DNA from: Pictodentalium vernedei
Taxonomy: Eukaryota > Mollusca > Scaphopoda > Dentaliida > Dentaliidae
Direction of reading: 5' to 3'
DNA length: 64,000 bases
Assembly (NCBI GenBank): GCA_031216915.1
Contig: CM062297.1
Location: 180,444,350 to 180,508,349, forward strand
Below, in pieces: positions 10,480-20,852 of this stretch (the first letter of the stretch is position 1; each line of letters begins with the position of its first letter). The notes beneath the pieces were generated by a model. It was not told where the DNA came from. It searched no databases and saw nothing but the letters and a program-made list of their open reading frames with translations. Both the position numbers and the translations under genes were made by a program.

Positions 10480-12020
10480 TGCTGTGACCAGGGTGTCGCC
10501 TAGGTTAGTTGAGCGTTGAAACGACAGAATGGAAGGATGGGGGAAGAGTTCACTGAGTTGGGGAGAACTCTCAATCAGGCTCGAGTATTTTTAAAGGACA
10601 CGTTTAGTATGCTGTATGTATGAGTTAAAGGGTGTGGTGAGCACTAGTGGAGGTTGGGAATTTTTTCTCTGTGCATTGCTTTGGTTAGTCTTAGCCAATA
10701 TTTCCTGCTTATTATGGAAGTTGACACTGGATAGCAGGGGGTCGAGGAGGGTGTGGGGTTAACATCGATCAGCTAAGTTCTGGATGAAGTGTAGTTTATG
10801 GTACCCAAACAGAGCTGGGTCGGAATTGTTCTGTATGAAGTGTATAAACTCTCCTTTAATGAACCTTTTAAATGTGGTGAGAGGGTGTGCAAATGTATAG
10901 TGAAAATTGGAAAGTTTCGGTTGCTTTGACATGTAGATGGACGTCTACATGTAGGATGCTGGTCGCTTGGAACCGTGGTCCTTTGTAAATTTCAGTATCC
11001 AGAAATGTGACTTGGCAGGAGGGCACTTCGTATACGAACCAAAAGGTAGAGTGTGATTGGTTGGCTCGCCCCATGAAGGCATGAAGGTCGGTTACAGGGC
11101 CAGACCAGATAATAAATGTACCATCACGTTAACACCACCATTTGTGGATATACAGGGCCCCCATTTGTAGGAGGGACAATACCCAGTGATGGGCAGTAAT
11201 ATCTGAGATCTCCGGTCTGCATTTGGATTCCATGGCACCCACAAGTGGTTGGAAATATGTTTGGTTATTGAAGTTGAAGCAGTTACTTTCAGGATAATAC
11301 GCAGGAGGGCCATGAGTGAGTTGGTTGACAGCCTGCGAATGGGGTGCGCCAGGTTTTTATGGGATTCAAGGGCATCATGGACTGCTTTGGGTGCCTCATC
11401 ATGGATAATATTGGTGTACATATTGGCAATGTCTGCGGAGATGAGCAAGGCATCATGTACATGTATGTAGTATGGGTTCTTCTTCAATAAATTGGATAAA
11501 ATGTGATGATGATGTGGGTTGTTTCTGTACCATGAGTACCAGAAAAAAAGTCCAAGAGGGCAGATTTTGTAGTGGTATACCCTGCAATAATAGGTCTCCT
11601 GGTCGGAGGAGTTTTATGGATTTTGGGGAGGAGGTAAAGTGTTGCCTGTTTAGTTTTGATGGGGTCTGGTTTCAGTGATTTGTACATGACTCATGAGGTG
11701 GTCAATTTCATGATTGTTATGCATGTGTTGGAGTATGTCATTAACCTCACAAAGTGTTCTGGGGGTGAGGTCAGTCAGTATCTATTGGGATATAATGAGC
11801 CGCCGAGGTCAACTGGCGCATACCCTCAGCTATATATGCATCACAGTCTAGACTACTGGGTGTGCGCCGGTCGCATTCCACCCAGTTTTGGCTTATTTTT
11901 TCATAGTGCTTTTGCACCACTTTTTCTCTCCCTATTTGCTTGGGAAAGAACAAAAACTAGAGAGTATACTTCCGAGTTGGGGTTTTCCACTGTAGTGCAA
12001 GCTTGTTGTCAACAATTGTG
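10480..12020 (-). pseudogene. Penelope-like element reverse transcriptase, heavily degraded
   Basis: Minus-strand translation across several frames shows, in order: an LTSAAHYIPID block (about 11775-11830); LYLLPKIHKTPPTRRPIIAG (about 11590-11650), matching the LPKIHK...RPI block of Penelope-like RTs; ISADIANMYTNI (about 11400-11440), the D-x-x-x-x-YTNI catalytic block; and STFWFVYEVPSCQVTFLDTEIYKGPRF (about 10975-11060), the F-L-D-x-x-I-Y-K block. It continues with a thumb-like region (about 10490-10860) containing ALFGYHK, PPLVLTTPFN, LFPHPSILSFQRS and LGDTLVTARL. Frameshifts and stops separate the blocks, so it is inactive. Penelope RTs normally carry a C-terminal GIY-YIG nuclease; I could not find one. 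No element termini are identified. Confidence 0.75.
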
Positions 12021-12361
12021 GTAGGTATAATAAGAAAGGAAATTTACTATAAAATTTATATTTTCAGGTATCAGTCTGATTGGGACCTTAGTTGATTGAG
12101 GTGTTGCCAAGTTGCCCTTGCCTGATTGGTACCTGGCTGATTCAATTGAGGGGTGCTACTAAACCCTGAACATAACCAATTGCAACTAAAATAATGGGAC
12201 AAGTGTCAAATAAAGTTGATATATTGGTACATTGGGACACGGTATAAATATATCTTTCAAGTGGGTCTATTTCAATTCCTTAAAAACAAAATTAATTGAA
12301 AGTTAGTCATATACTCCCTTTCTATGTGGGTAATTGTGCCGAGACCCAGTAAGTGCTCGAG

Positions 12362-12758
12362 TGGGGGCACAGTGGCGTTATGGTAACCAGTTCTCCTCAG
12401 ATCACCGAAGTTAAGCAACGTTGAGCCCGGTTAGTCCTTAGATGCGTGATTGTCTGAGCGATCGATTCGGACTCCTGCGTTGTGTCCTCAGGCAAGGCAC
12501 TTAACCCCGACTGTCCACATGGGGGCATGATGACACTGTGTACTAAGGCATACTGCATGTCAATGGTGCGCATACCCTCAAACAATCTAACCCTGTCTGT
12601 GCTGCAGTGCAGAGTTATGATGTTGAGGAGCTGGCAGCTGCTCGTCATTGCTCAGTGGTTCTGTCTGGGTACTCAGGCTTCATCCTCCCGTAAAACTGTC
12701 ACTGACATAATAATGGCTGTTAAAGTATTGTTAAACCTTAATATATAAATAAATAAAT
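12362..12758 (+). mobile_element. 5S-rRNA-derived SINE, full-length copy with 10-bp TSD
   Basis: The head carries GTGGCGTTATGGTAACCAG, CAGATCACCGAAGTTAAGC, GTTGAGCCCGGTTAGTCC and a GATGCGTGAT variant of the 5S GGATGGGTGAC. The body and AATA-type tail match the copy at 8159. AGTGCTCGAG flanks it at 12352-12361 and 12759-12768. A few changes in the 5S part suggest a moderately old insertion. Confidence 0.88.
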
Positions 12759-12768
12759 AGTGCTCGAG

Positions 12769-13326
12769 AGCAAGATAAGAACAGCACTTAAAATTTACAA
12801 AAAATATTGCCTGGATAAAATATTGGTGACAAAATTTCACAAAGCAGTGCAAAAGCACATGGAAAAAAACAGTTTTAAACCAGCCATGTTCCAGCATGCC
12901 ATCCAAAGCCCGGGTAAATGGTGATGGTAGTTGTCTTTAAATTGGTTGTAGAACTGAAAAGCATGGGGCACTGGATGCTTTCATTATGCAGCAACGCTAA
13001 TTCAATTGTCTTCATCTTAATCCTTTGCTGAATATCACTGAGTGGTGTGAAGGCTACTAATTGCCAAACAAGAATCTTACCAAATTCTGAGCCAAACAGC
13101 TGAAATAAAAAATGTTAATAAAATCTTGTTGTGTGAACAGATCCACTCTAAACCTGAAATATATGATATTTATGCCCCAATCTACCCAGGGCTTATATTT
13201 CGACGGGAATCCAAGAATCGATTTACGCAAAGATTCGCGCAACACATCCAGCAAGAATCCATTTAGATTCGCGCTGCATCCCTGCTAGGCCTCGGCTAGA
13301 ATTCGCATGAAAAGAATTGAGTCAAT
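12769..13326. other. Gene-free stretch
   Basis: No supported gene. Short frames here lack splice or domain support. Confidence 0.4.
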
Positions 13327-13554
13327 TTAACCCTGTACCTATCATAGCGGCAGTAAAATAGCCAATACATGACTAACATGGCGAAATATCCTGACACTTT
13401 GTAAATAAAATTGCACAAATATGGCTGTCATTGGAACCGGCTCATTGACAGCCATATTTGTAAGATTTCATTGGTAAATAGTGTTTGTGTTTCAAAACAT
13501 TATCAAAATCAGTTTATGTTTTAAAAATTAAAAGCTGTTTTGGTAGAGGGTTAA
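13327..13554. mobile_element. TTAA/CCCT MITE with a different core
   Basis: TTAA at 13327-13330 and 13551-13554 flank CCCTGTACC and GGTAGAGGG. The foldback centre differs from the 6392 copy: ACAAATATGGCTGTCATTGG, AACCGGCTC, then GACAGCCATATTTGT. It shares ends and a TTGGAAC turn with the other family members. Confidence 0.7.
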
Positions 13555-13707
13555 CGTGTGTTATCAGTATACAACCGAGATTCAACCATGGAGGCCTCAT
13601 GGGATCCTGGGACACTCGTAGCAGGTATGGATTCTCACAACCATTTTCTGGAGAATCCAAATGGATTCTCCCAAATCAAGATGAAATATTTGCCCTGCTA
13701 CCAATGT

Positions 13708-14096
13708 GTTAACTTTATTTGACAATTATCCCATTATTTTATATGTGTTCGGCATTCAGTATCACCACTGATTGGAACCCTTTTTCTTGGTTGATTGGGA
13801 CTATCTGTCTAGCTGATTGGGGCCCCCAGGCTCATGGTGCGTGGTCAAAGGTTGATAGATAAGGACTCGGAATAACAGAAGTTTCCTTAGTTCTTTATTT
13901 TGTTAACTTTATTTGACAATTATTCCATTATTTTATATGTGTTCGGCATTCAGTATCACCGCTGATTGGAACCCTTTTTCTTGGTTGATTGGGACTATCT
14001 GTCTAGCTGATTGGGACCCTCAGGCTCATGGTGGGTGGTTAAAGGTTGATAGATAAGGACTCGGAATAACAGAAGTTTCCTTAGTTCTTTATTTTT
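13708..14096 (+). repeat. Two-copy direct tandem duplication, 194-bp period
   Basis: The block starting GTTAACTTTATTTGACAATT at 13708 repeats at 13902 with only a few substitutions (for example CACCACTG versus CACCGCTG, GGGGCCCCC versus GGGACCCTC). This points to a recent local duplication. Confidence 0.92.
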
Positions 14097-14384
14097 TGTA
14101 CATTTGTTACAAGACAAACAACATAGGCTCATAGAATATTAAATATACATGTAAGTACAATACATGCATGTACATTGATTCAATCAAAGGTGTCTGGAAA
14201 CCTGACCTAGAGAGATAAATAACCTCCAGTTTACTGGATATCAACTCGACTTCAAAACACCCCCTCATATATATAATATACACCAAAAATTTAATATACA
14301 CTAGAGATGGGCGGTATTGAAATTTTGAGTTTGGTATCGGTTTCAGTATTTTTAGGGGGGTGTATATCTCGGCATCGATTCGTA

Positions 14385-14638
14385 CAGTTAAAACTAGAAG
14401 TCCTGTCATGAAATGCGCACAAATAGCATGTCGATCTGCGCATTAATCAACACGTTATGACCATGGTAAGGCTTTCAAATTATGTACATATGGCCTGTGC
14501 TCAAGCAATGTTTCAGCCAATGAACCTCCGGGTAACCGTACTTTGGATGTCATTCGATATGGCAATTGTGCGCAATTCTTACGCGCAATTAAGCCTAGAT
14601 AAGCGCACAGTTCATGACAGGACTTCTAGTTTTAACTG
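14385..14638. mobile_element. CAGTTAAAACTAG MITE, copy 2
   Basis: Same inverted ends as copy 1, with TA at 14383-14384 and 14639-14640. It is shorter because half of the central CCTCCGG hairpin is deleted: ATGAACCTCCGGGTAACCG is followed directly by the opposite arm. Confidence 0.88.
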
Positions 14639-14904
14639 TATTCAGTATCTGACTTGAGTGAGATTTTCTGATAGTACCAAAGAGGAATTCACATCAGGAA
14701 AATTAGAATAGTTGTATCATTCTACCGCAATTCTATAAATGACACTACCAATGAGCTCAACAGTGGCATTCTTTTACAACCACAGATCATATCTACAGTA
14801 ATTTTGTGACTTGTTCTAAACACACCTTAATGTTTAAAGACCTATTTCAGGCTTTTGCGATCTCAAGAGCAAGTGCCCTGACCATACCAGCTTTAAGAGG
14901 TCCT

Positions 14905-15010
14905 GCTGACAATAGACAAACACCTGGGCAATGATTTCTAGTCAGGTCTTGGCTTCCTTAACAGCCTATAACATGTAGCCAAGACTTGATTAGAAATCAC
15001 TGCCACGCAA
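14905..15010. repeat. Foldback with AGTCTTGGCT / AGCCAAGACT stem
   Basis: GGGCAATGATTTCTAGTCAG plus GTCTTGGCT pairs imperfectly with AGCCAAGACTTGATTAGAAATCACTGCC across about 30 nt. The same stem theme occurs at 19640-19740, so it is a dispersed foldback family. Confidence 0.6.
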
Positions 15011-15445
15011 TTGGACCTGTACAGGTTGTATTCGAGTGGAAATTCAGGAAGTTGCCCAGTCCGTTTAGGGTTAACAAAACTGAACAGAAAATCAGTCACT
15101 TCTTTCATGAAAATGAACCTTTCAACTGTTATGAAGCCTCCACAGGGACTTGCAAATATAGGAAAATTTGAAAATTGAGAAGATTTTGGTATTCAACGAT
15201 TGGTTTGGTTCAGTTTTTCAGTATCCCCATGATATCGGTATCAGTTCCGTTTTTTGGTATATTGCCCATCTCTGATATACATGTACACCATATATTATAT
15301 TTATGGCAAATTGAATTTACCTCTTATCAAGTTTCTAGACACCTGGGAATACATGTATACATGACATTGTAATGGTGATTTCCAAGTTTCTTCATGAGGC
15401 TTCAGATTTTAATACCATGGCAAATGAGAAAATCCATCACTTAGG

Positions 15446-15850
15446 TCTAAAAAAATTAAAAATCTTTCTCCCCCCCCCCCCACCCCCACCCCTCCCTAAG
15501 CATGGTCCTTTTGACTGTCACATGCTCTCTTTTTATGTAAATTTAAAAACAATAAATATGAAATGGTTTATGTCTGATATTTTACACAAGTTAAAAAAAT
15601 TGATAAAATTGTCCCTTGAGTGCAAGAAGGCTTTGCAATGCTTTAGCATTGCAAAGCCTTCTTGCTCTCAAGGGATTAAATACACCACCACCCATGCTAT
15701 TCCGTAGATTATGAATATATATAAACCAAGAATATGAACTTTTGATGGCAAAAAAATAATTTCAGAAATAAAAAATAAAATAAAAAAATGCTCGCCTGCA
15801 TGCAATTTTACAAATAATGGCCTGAGAACCAGAAGATCTACTTTGTGGGG
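15446..15850 (+). repeat. Dispersed ~400-bp repeat with a 62-nt hairpin, copy 1
   Basis: It shares long similarity with 18456-18860. At 15613-15674 lies a near-perfect hairpin: a 30-nt arm (CCCTTGAGTGCAAGAAGG...), a 2-nt loop (TT) and an opposite arm with one mismatch. Flanks include GGTTTATGTCTGATATTTTA upstream and AACTTTTGATGGCAAAAAA downstream. Confidence 0.82.
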
Positions 15851-16212
15851 CCTTATCTTTTCCCAAACTACTGCTCTACTGGTAAAACCTTCCATATTAG
15901 ATACATACCATCCTTGTATGTAGGCCTTCAAATACCCCGAAACATGGCAGTAACATGAGCTTTTACTGGTAGTTAGAAATGCGAGTGTATTCAAGTCCAA
16001 CATATGAAATACAAGTGGCTAACCATTTTGGTAACATCTGGTAATATCAGGCAGGCATGGTAACCTCGGAAAAATCGAGTGTTCAACTGATTACCTAAAA
16101 TGGCCGCTGACTGATTACTGGTTATTTGATCTCACAATCGGCTGATTCCGATGCCATTTCCAATCGTAATACCGTGCACTACTAGACAAGTCGAGACTCA
16201 CTAAGAACTACA

Positions 16213-16442
16213 TTAACCCTTTACCCAACATAATGGCCAAAACCGGTCAGCGCTATTCACAAAAGCTACCAGTTAATTTTCATTTTTTGTCTCAAAAAAA
16301 TAGGTTATGACCCCTGTTTGGAATGAGCTCATTTCAGTGAGGGGTCGTAACCTATGTTTTAAGACAAGAAATGAAAAAAATTAGTTATTCGGGAATTTTG
16401 TTTGCAAGTGTTGTCTGCTTTTCATGTTAGGTGAAGGGTTAA
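16213..16442. mobile_element. TTAA/CCCTTTACCC MITE
   Basis: TTAA at 16213-16216 and 16439-16442, with ends CCCTTTACCCAAC and GTTAGGTGAAGGG. It has the same foldback core as the 6392 copy (ATAGGTTATGACCCC / GGGGTCGTAACCTAT) but in the opposite orientation: the CGGTCAGCGCTATTCAC segment is on the left here and on the right there. Confidence 0.8.
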
Positions 16443-16555
16443 ATTGAACATACATGTACATGTATTTTACAGTGTTTACTGTCCGTTCATTACTAGATAA
16501 GTCGATACTCGTAAAAACTACATTAAATTGAACATATTTCATAGTGTTAAACTCT

Positions 16556-16680
16556 GTTGACTTGAGTCCGGTAAAATTACCAATCGCACACACTTAGGCA
16601 GTAAACGTGGCTCTCAGAGCCACGTTTACCACCCAAGTCCACGCAGATGGTAATTTTTACTGTGACCTGAGTCAACGCCT
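16556..16680. repeat. Foldback with perfect 27-nt palindrome
   Basis: TAAACGTGGCTCT-C-AGAGCCACGTTTA (13-nt arms, 1-nt centre) sits inside an imperfect stem that starts GTTGACTTGAGTCCGGTAAA and ends TTTACTGTGACCTGAGTCAAC. This is a MITE-like structure with no clear target duplication. Confidence 0.65.
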
Positions 16681-17665
16681 CAACGGAGTGCAACTTTCCC
16701 TTTTCCGGTATGAACTGGCGATTGTACATGTACGTAAGCTCAATTGTTTGATTTACATGTCGTTTAACTTGTATATCCCGTAAAGGGGCATCTAGAGAGA
16801 TTAAGAATACACATTGTGGTGGTTTTTCAACTTTATTGAATGGTATCATTGACATAGTTTTACATCTATCAGTATAGCTATAATTCACTTTCAACGTGAT
16901 ATTTACGTTCCCAACGTAATCCCCTTTCCAATTATAAGTTGAAAAAGCACAAAATAGATTTGTTGGGCCTGAAAATGCACCTTCTGACTACATCATGCTA
17001 ACCTTCTGGAAGTGTATCGTTTGTATCATGAGTATTGATACACATGAAACGATACGATATGCATATCATGAACAAATGTATCACGATGCATTGAAATTGC
17101 GATGAATCGTTGCAGCCCTATTATATGGTGTGGTTTCTTCACATTCACCTACTTCAGAGAGGGAACATTTGGGAATTGACATTTTTCTCATTGTTGGTGA
17201 AGCAATATTTTGTCTTCACCTATTTCAATTTCATTTGAAGCTTTAAGGGAATAGATCCACCATCTATGCATCACAATAGAATAAAAAGAAGTGTTAGCGA
17301 CTACTCAGAAATACATCCATTGTGTATGGATTTTCAGCCGTATATTTGTGGCATCTCAGAGAGGCAGTGTCAATTACTGTACACAAATCATTTTCCATTT
17401 TCAAACTGTATTCTTCTACGAGTTGCGCATCGATTGAGGAAGTAAATGAGAATGGGTTGATATTTGAACTAAAATAAATGTTTAATTCCTCTTCCTATAT
17501 TTCATTCATCATGGAGCTACTATTTAATCGAAGGTGAAATTTTATGAATTATGAGCTCAGGTCATCTAATTTCACTCCGACACACAAGAATTTTAATCAT
17601 GGAGCACCAATTGTAATGATTAAAACAGGAAAAATTGTGGATATAAGTAAAAAAAATGTAACAGG
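16681..17665. other. Gene-free stretch
   Basis: Nothing coding is recognised. A segment near 17020-17120 (GATACACATGAAACGATACG...GAATCGTTGCAGCCCTA) resembles a decayed MITE end but was not resolved. Confidence 0.4.
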
Positions 17666-17810
17666 TTGAGAGAGAAGTGCAGCAGCCAACTTGAACCAAG
17701 GCTCAATCCATTGACCTCTTGCACACAAAACGACCAAATTACCACAAGACTAAGAGATATGGACCAACTAGGCTGGTTGGTAAATGGCTCATATACCCCG
17801 ACCAATACTG
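17666..17810 (+). repeat. Direct repeat, copy 1 (pairs with 18281-18412)
   Basis: AGAGAGAAGTGC...CCAACT...CCACAAG...AAGAGAT..GGACCAAC..GGCTGGTTGGTAAATG is shared with 18281-18412 at lower but clear similarity. A CAGTTAAAACTAG MITE lies between the two. Confidence 0.75.
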
Positions 17811-17963
17811 AGTACTCTACTCTCACATTCTTTGAGATTCACCCACCATGAATCTCACCCCAGATTCCACCTCAGAGCAGTCAAAACATCCACCGTGGTC
17901 CACCAGTGTAATACAATGACACCAACTGCCGAAGGCTGGTCAACGGCACCAGTGTTACAGATA

Positions 17964-18277
17964 CAGTTAAAACTAGAAGTCCTGTCATGAAATGCGCACA
18001 AATAGCACGTTGATATGTGCGTTAATGTACGCGTTATGGCCCAAGTAAAGCTATCAAATTCTGTACATATGGCCTGTGCACAAGCAATGTTTCAGCCAAT
18101 GGACCTCCGGGTAACCCGGAGGTCCATTGGCAGAAACATTGCATGTGTTTGCTATGAGTAACCAGGAGAACCTGCCGTGCTTTGGATGCCATTCGATGTG
18201 GAAATTGCGCGCAATTCCAACGCGCAATTAAGCCTAGATAAGCGCACTATTCGTGACAGGACTTCTAGTTTTAACTG
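17964..18277. mobile_element. CAGTTAAAACTAG MITE, copy 3
   Basis: Full-length, with TA at 17962-17963 and 18278-18279 and the complete central hairpin CCAATGGACCTCCGGGTAAC / CCGGAGGTCCATTGG. It lies in inverse orientation relative to copy 1. Confidence 0.9.
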
Positions 18278-18280
18278 TAG

Positions 18281-18412
18281 AGAGAGAAGTGCTAGAGCCA
18301 ACTCTCAAAATGTAGACTTCTAACACACAAAGCAACCAATTCACCACAAGGTTAAGAGATCCGGACCAACCAGGCTGGTTGGTAAATGACCCATATACCT
18401 CGACCGCTACAT
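18281..18412 (+). repeat. Direct repeat, copy 2
   Basis: Partner of 17666-17810; the end phrase AGGCTGGTTGGTAAATGACC is nearly the same in both. Confidence 0.75.
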
Positions 18413-18455
18413 AAATATAATAAAAAACTCTTTTATTATATATATTTCGCTTCTA

Positions 18456-18860
18456 GGCCTAAAAAAATAAAAAATCTGTTTCTCAGGCCCTCCAGCATGG
18501 TCCTTTTGGCTGCCGCATCCTCTCTTTTTATAACCAATTTAAACTTAAAAAAAATAAAAATTAAATGGTTTATGTCTGATATTTTACCCAAGTTAAAAAA
18601 ATTGATGAATTTGTCCCTTGAGTGCAAGAAGGCTTTGCAATGCTTTAGCATTGCAAAGTCTTCTTGCACTCAAGGGATGAAATACACCACCACCCATGCT
18701 ATTCTGTAGATTATGAGGCCTAAAACTTGAACCAAGAACATGAACTTTTGATGGCAAAAAAGTAATTACTGAAATAAAAAATAAGATAAAAAACTGCTCG
18801 CTCGCATGCAATTTCACAAATAATGGCCTGAGAAACAGAAGATCTACTTTGTATGGCCCT
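18456..18860 (+). repeat. Dispersed ~400-bp repeat with a 62-nt hairpin, copy 2
   Basis: Partner of 15446-15850. The hairpin is at 18615-18676 with the same arms and TT loop. Its single mismatch is at a different position from that in the other copy. Confidence 0.82.
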
Positions 18861-19176
18861 ATCCATATTTGTTATTTTATTCATTATAATCAGCTTCTGC
18901 GGCCTGTGATTTGACAATAAACATCTCAAAACAGGAAAGAAAAAATTATTGAAGTGTTGAATTTTTTCTGGTATTTTTTGCCCAAACTGATTTGCATCCA
19001 CTCCCTCAGAAGCCAGGAAATGGCATTTTCAACATCTGAAATTTAAAAACTTATCAGGCCATGCTGTACCATCAGGTCTTAAAAATCATGTGAGAATCAG
19101 AATCGTTTCTTGCAAATCATTCTCTCAAGGAAAACAATGAGAATCAGCATTGATGCTGACAAAATGTACATTTGAT

Positions 19177-19551
19177 GTTCTCATCAGATCAATGAAGTTA
19201 AGCAACGCCGAGTGCGGTTAGTAGTTGGATGGGTGACCTTTACGGCGACTTTTTCGTGCTCCCGTGTTGTGTCCTTGGGCAGCACTTAACCCCGATTGCC
19301 TGCATGGGGGCAGGATGGCGCTGTGTACTAAGGCATACTGCACGTCGATGGTGCGCATGTCTTCAACCAATCTAACCCTGTCTGTGCCGCGGTGCAGAGT
19401 TCAGAGTTACTATGTTGGAGAGCTGACAGCTGCTCATCGTTGCTCGGTGGTTCTCTCCTGGTACTCCACCTTCCTCCACCCGTAAAACTGTCATCGACAT
19501 GATGTGACCCTGGCTGTTAATGTGTCGTTAAAGCCTAATAAATAAATAAAT
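19177..19551 (+). mobile_element. 5S-derived SINE, slightly 5'-truncated
   Basis: It starts within the 5S head (GTTCTCATCAGATCAATGAAG) and continues through GTTAGTAGTTGGATGGGTGACC to an AATA-repeat tail. The flanking duplication AAATGTACATTTGAT (19162-19176 and 19552-19566) is a clear 15-bp TSD directly at the truncated 5' end. Confidence 0.9.
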
Positions 19552-19629
19552 AAATGTACATTTGATTGTTGTCAAAGATTCTGAACGTGTCCTTACAGGC
19601 CTTGAGAATTATACTTATTTTTTGCTCTT

Positions 19630-19745
19630 TCATAAGGCAACACTTTGATTTAGCGGTTGTGTCTAGGGAAGTCTTGGCTGCCGGTATAGGCAGCCAAGAC
19701 TTCACTAAAACCACTGCCAAGATACTGCAACTTCCGTCAGATTGT
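19630..19745. repeat. Foldback with AAGTCTTGGCTGCC / GGCAGCCAAGACTT stem
   Basis: A perfect 14-bp stem around a short GGTATA-type turn, with weaker outer pairing (GCGGTTGTG / ACCACTGC). Same theme as the foldback at 14905. Confidence 0.65.
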
Positions 19746-20053
19746 AACTTCCATCAGCGAGACCATCACTGGCCTGTATGTTGGAACATGAGTTCTACAT
19801 GTACCTACTGTCATACAAGACAAGAATCTCACAAAAATCGGAACTAGTCCTTTAAGGGTTAAACTGTAGTAAATATATTATGTATTAGGGATTAATTAGG
19901 GATCATGAACTGGTTCCACCTCAAAGGAGAAGGGTATAACAGTACTTTCAAATTCTAAATTGAGAACTTAATTCTATGTGATGTGTGTGCCTCAAATTCA
20001 CAGTATATTTCCTGTGTAGAGGCATTCATCCTCATTCTTATTAAATTTTTCAG

Positions 20054-20162
20054 ATATTTTCTGAATCCCGAGTCAGTGAGCATTCATTTGTACTGTTCAA
20101 TCTGCCAAGATGTCTTTACCAATCCACAGCGAGCACCATGTGGCCACAGCTTTTGCAAAAAG
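20054..20162 (+). CDS. RING finger exon 1 (first half of a C3HC3D RING; TRAF/NRDP1-like)
   Basis: Internal exon of 109 nt. The acceptor TTAAATTTTTCAG ends at 20053 and a GTATGT donor starts at 20163. After one base of a split codon it encodes NPESVSIHLYCSICQDVFTN and then PQRAPCGHSFCKK. These are the first RING ligands: C-x2-C, then C-G-H-x2-C. The exon ends on a codon boundary just before the next expected Cys, and the exon at 38416 supplies it, giving C-K-K-C. RING domains of this type recruit E2 enzymes for ubiquitin transfer; the P-C-G-H-x-F-C style is typical of TRAF, NRDP1/RNF41 and PDZRN proteins. The exact family cannot be set without the remaining exons. The frame is open and the consensus intact, so it is probably a live gene. 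Confidence 0.82.
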
Positions 20163-20544
20163 GTATGTTTAATTTGGTTTTGTTATCATTACCTGTGCAG
20201 AAATGAGCAATTACACTTGCACCTGTCTCATTTCCAGGACTGCGTTAGTTTTCTGTAATACCTTCCATTTATTACTCGATTTCATAAATTATGAATACAT
20301 GGTTTGTGCATGATAGAGAGGCAGAGAAATGGAACCTTGTTTGTAAACAGAGCACAAAATATGGGGTGAAGGAAAAAAAATACAAAGTAATTACGATGAT
20401 CAGTTCTAAAAGTAAATTGAATGGAGTGTAGTGAGCATCCTAAGACTAGAGGTCTGATTGCCATGTAAGATTTGGGGACAAACAATTTGTTTCCTGCAAT
20501 GATGGCTGTTTCTTTGAAGCTAAAGGCCTGATCAAACATAAATG

Positions 20545-20811
20545 CAGTTAAAACTAGAAGTCCTGTCACGAACAAAGCGCTTATCTAGGCTTAATTGCAC
20601 ATAGGAATTGCGCACAATTACCATATCGAATGGTATTCAAAGTACGGTAGGTTCTCCTGGTTACTCATAGCAAACACAAGCAATGTTTCTGCCAATGGAC
20701 CTCCGGGTTACAGAATTTGATTGCATTACTATGGTAATAACTGCGTAGATTAATGTGCAGATCGACTTGCTATTTGTGCGCATTTCATGACAGGACTTCT
20801 AGTTTTAACTG
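20545..20811. mobile_element. CAGTTAAAACTAG MITE, copy 4
   Basis: Same inverted ends. The right flank is TA (20812-20813) and the left is TG, presumably mutated. The central hairpin lacks one arm, as in copy 2 but on the other side. It lies 383 bp downstream of RING exon 1, inside the large intron. Confidence 0.85.
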
Positions 20812-20852
20812 TAGATGATTTGGGCAAAAAAAAATGTGTGTTCATACATTTT

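Noticed and set aside
15613-15674. A pre-miRNA
   Set aside because: A 2-nt loop and 30-bp near-perfect arms do not resemble a typical animal pre-miRNA; kept only as a hairpin repeat.
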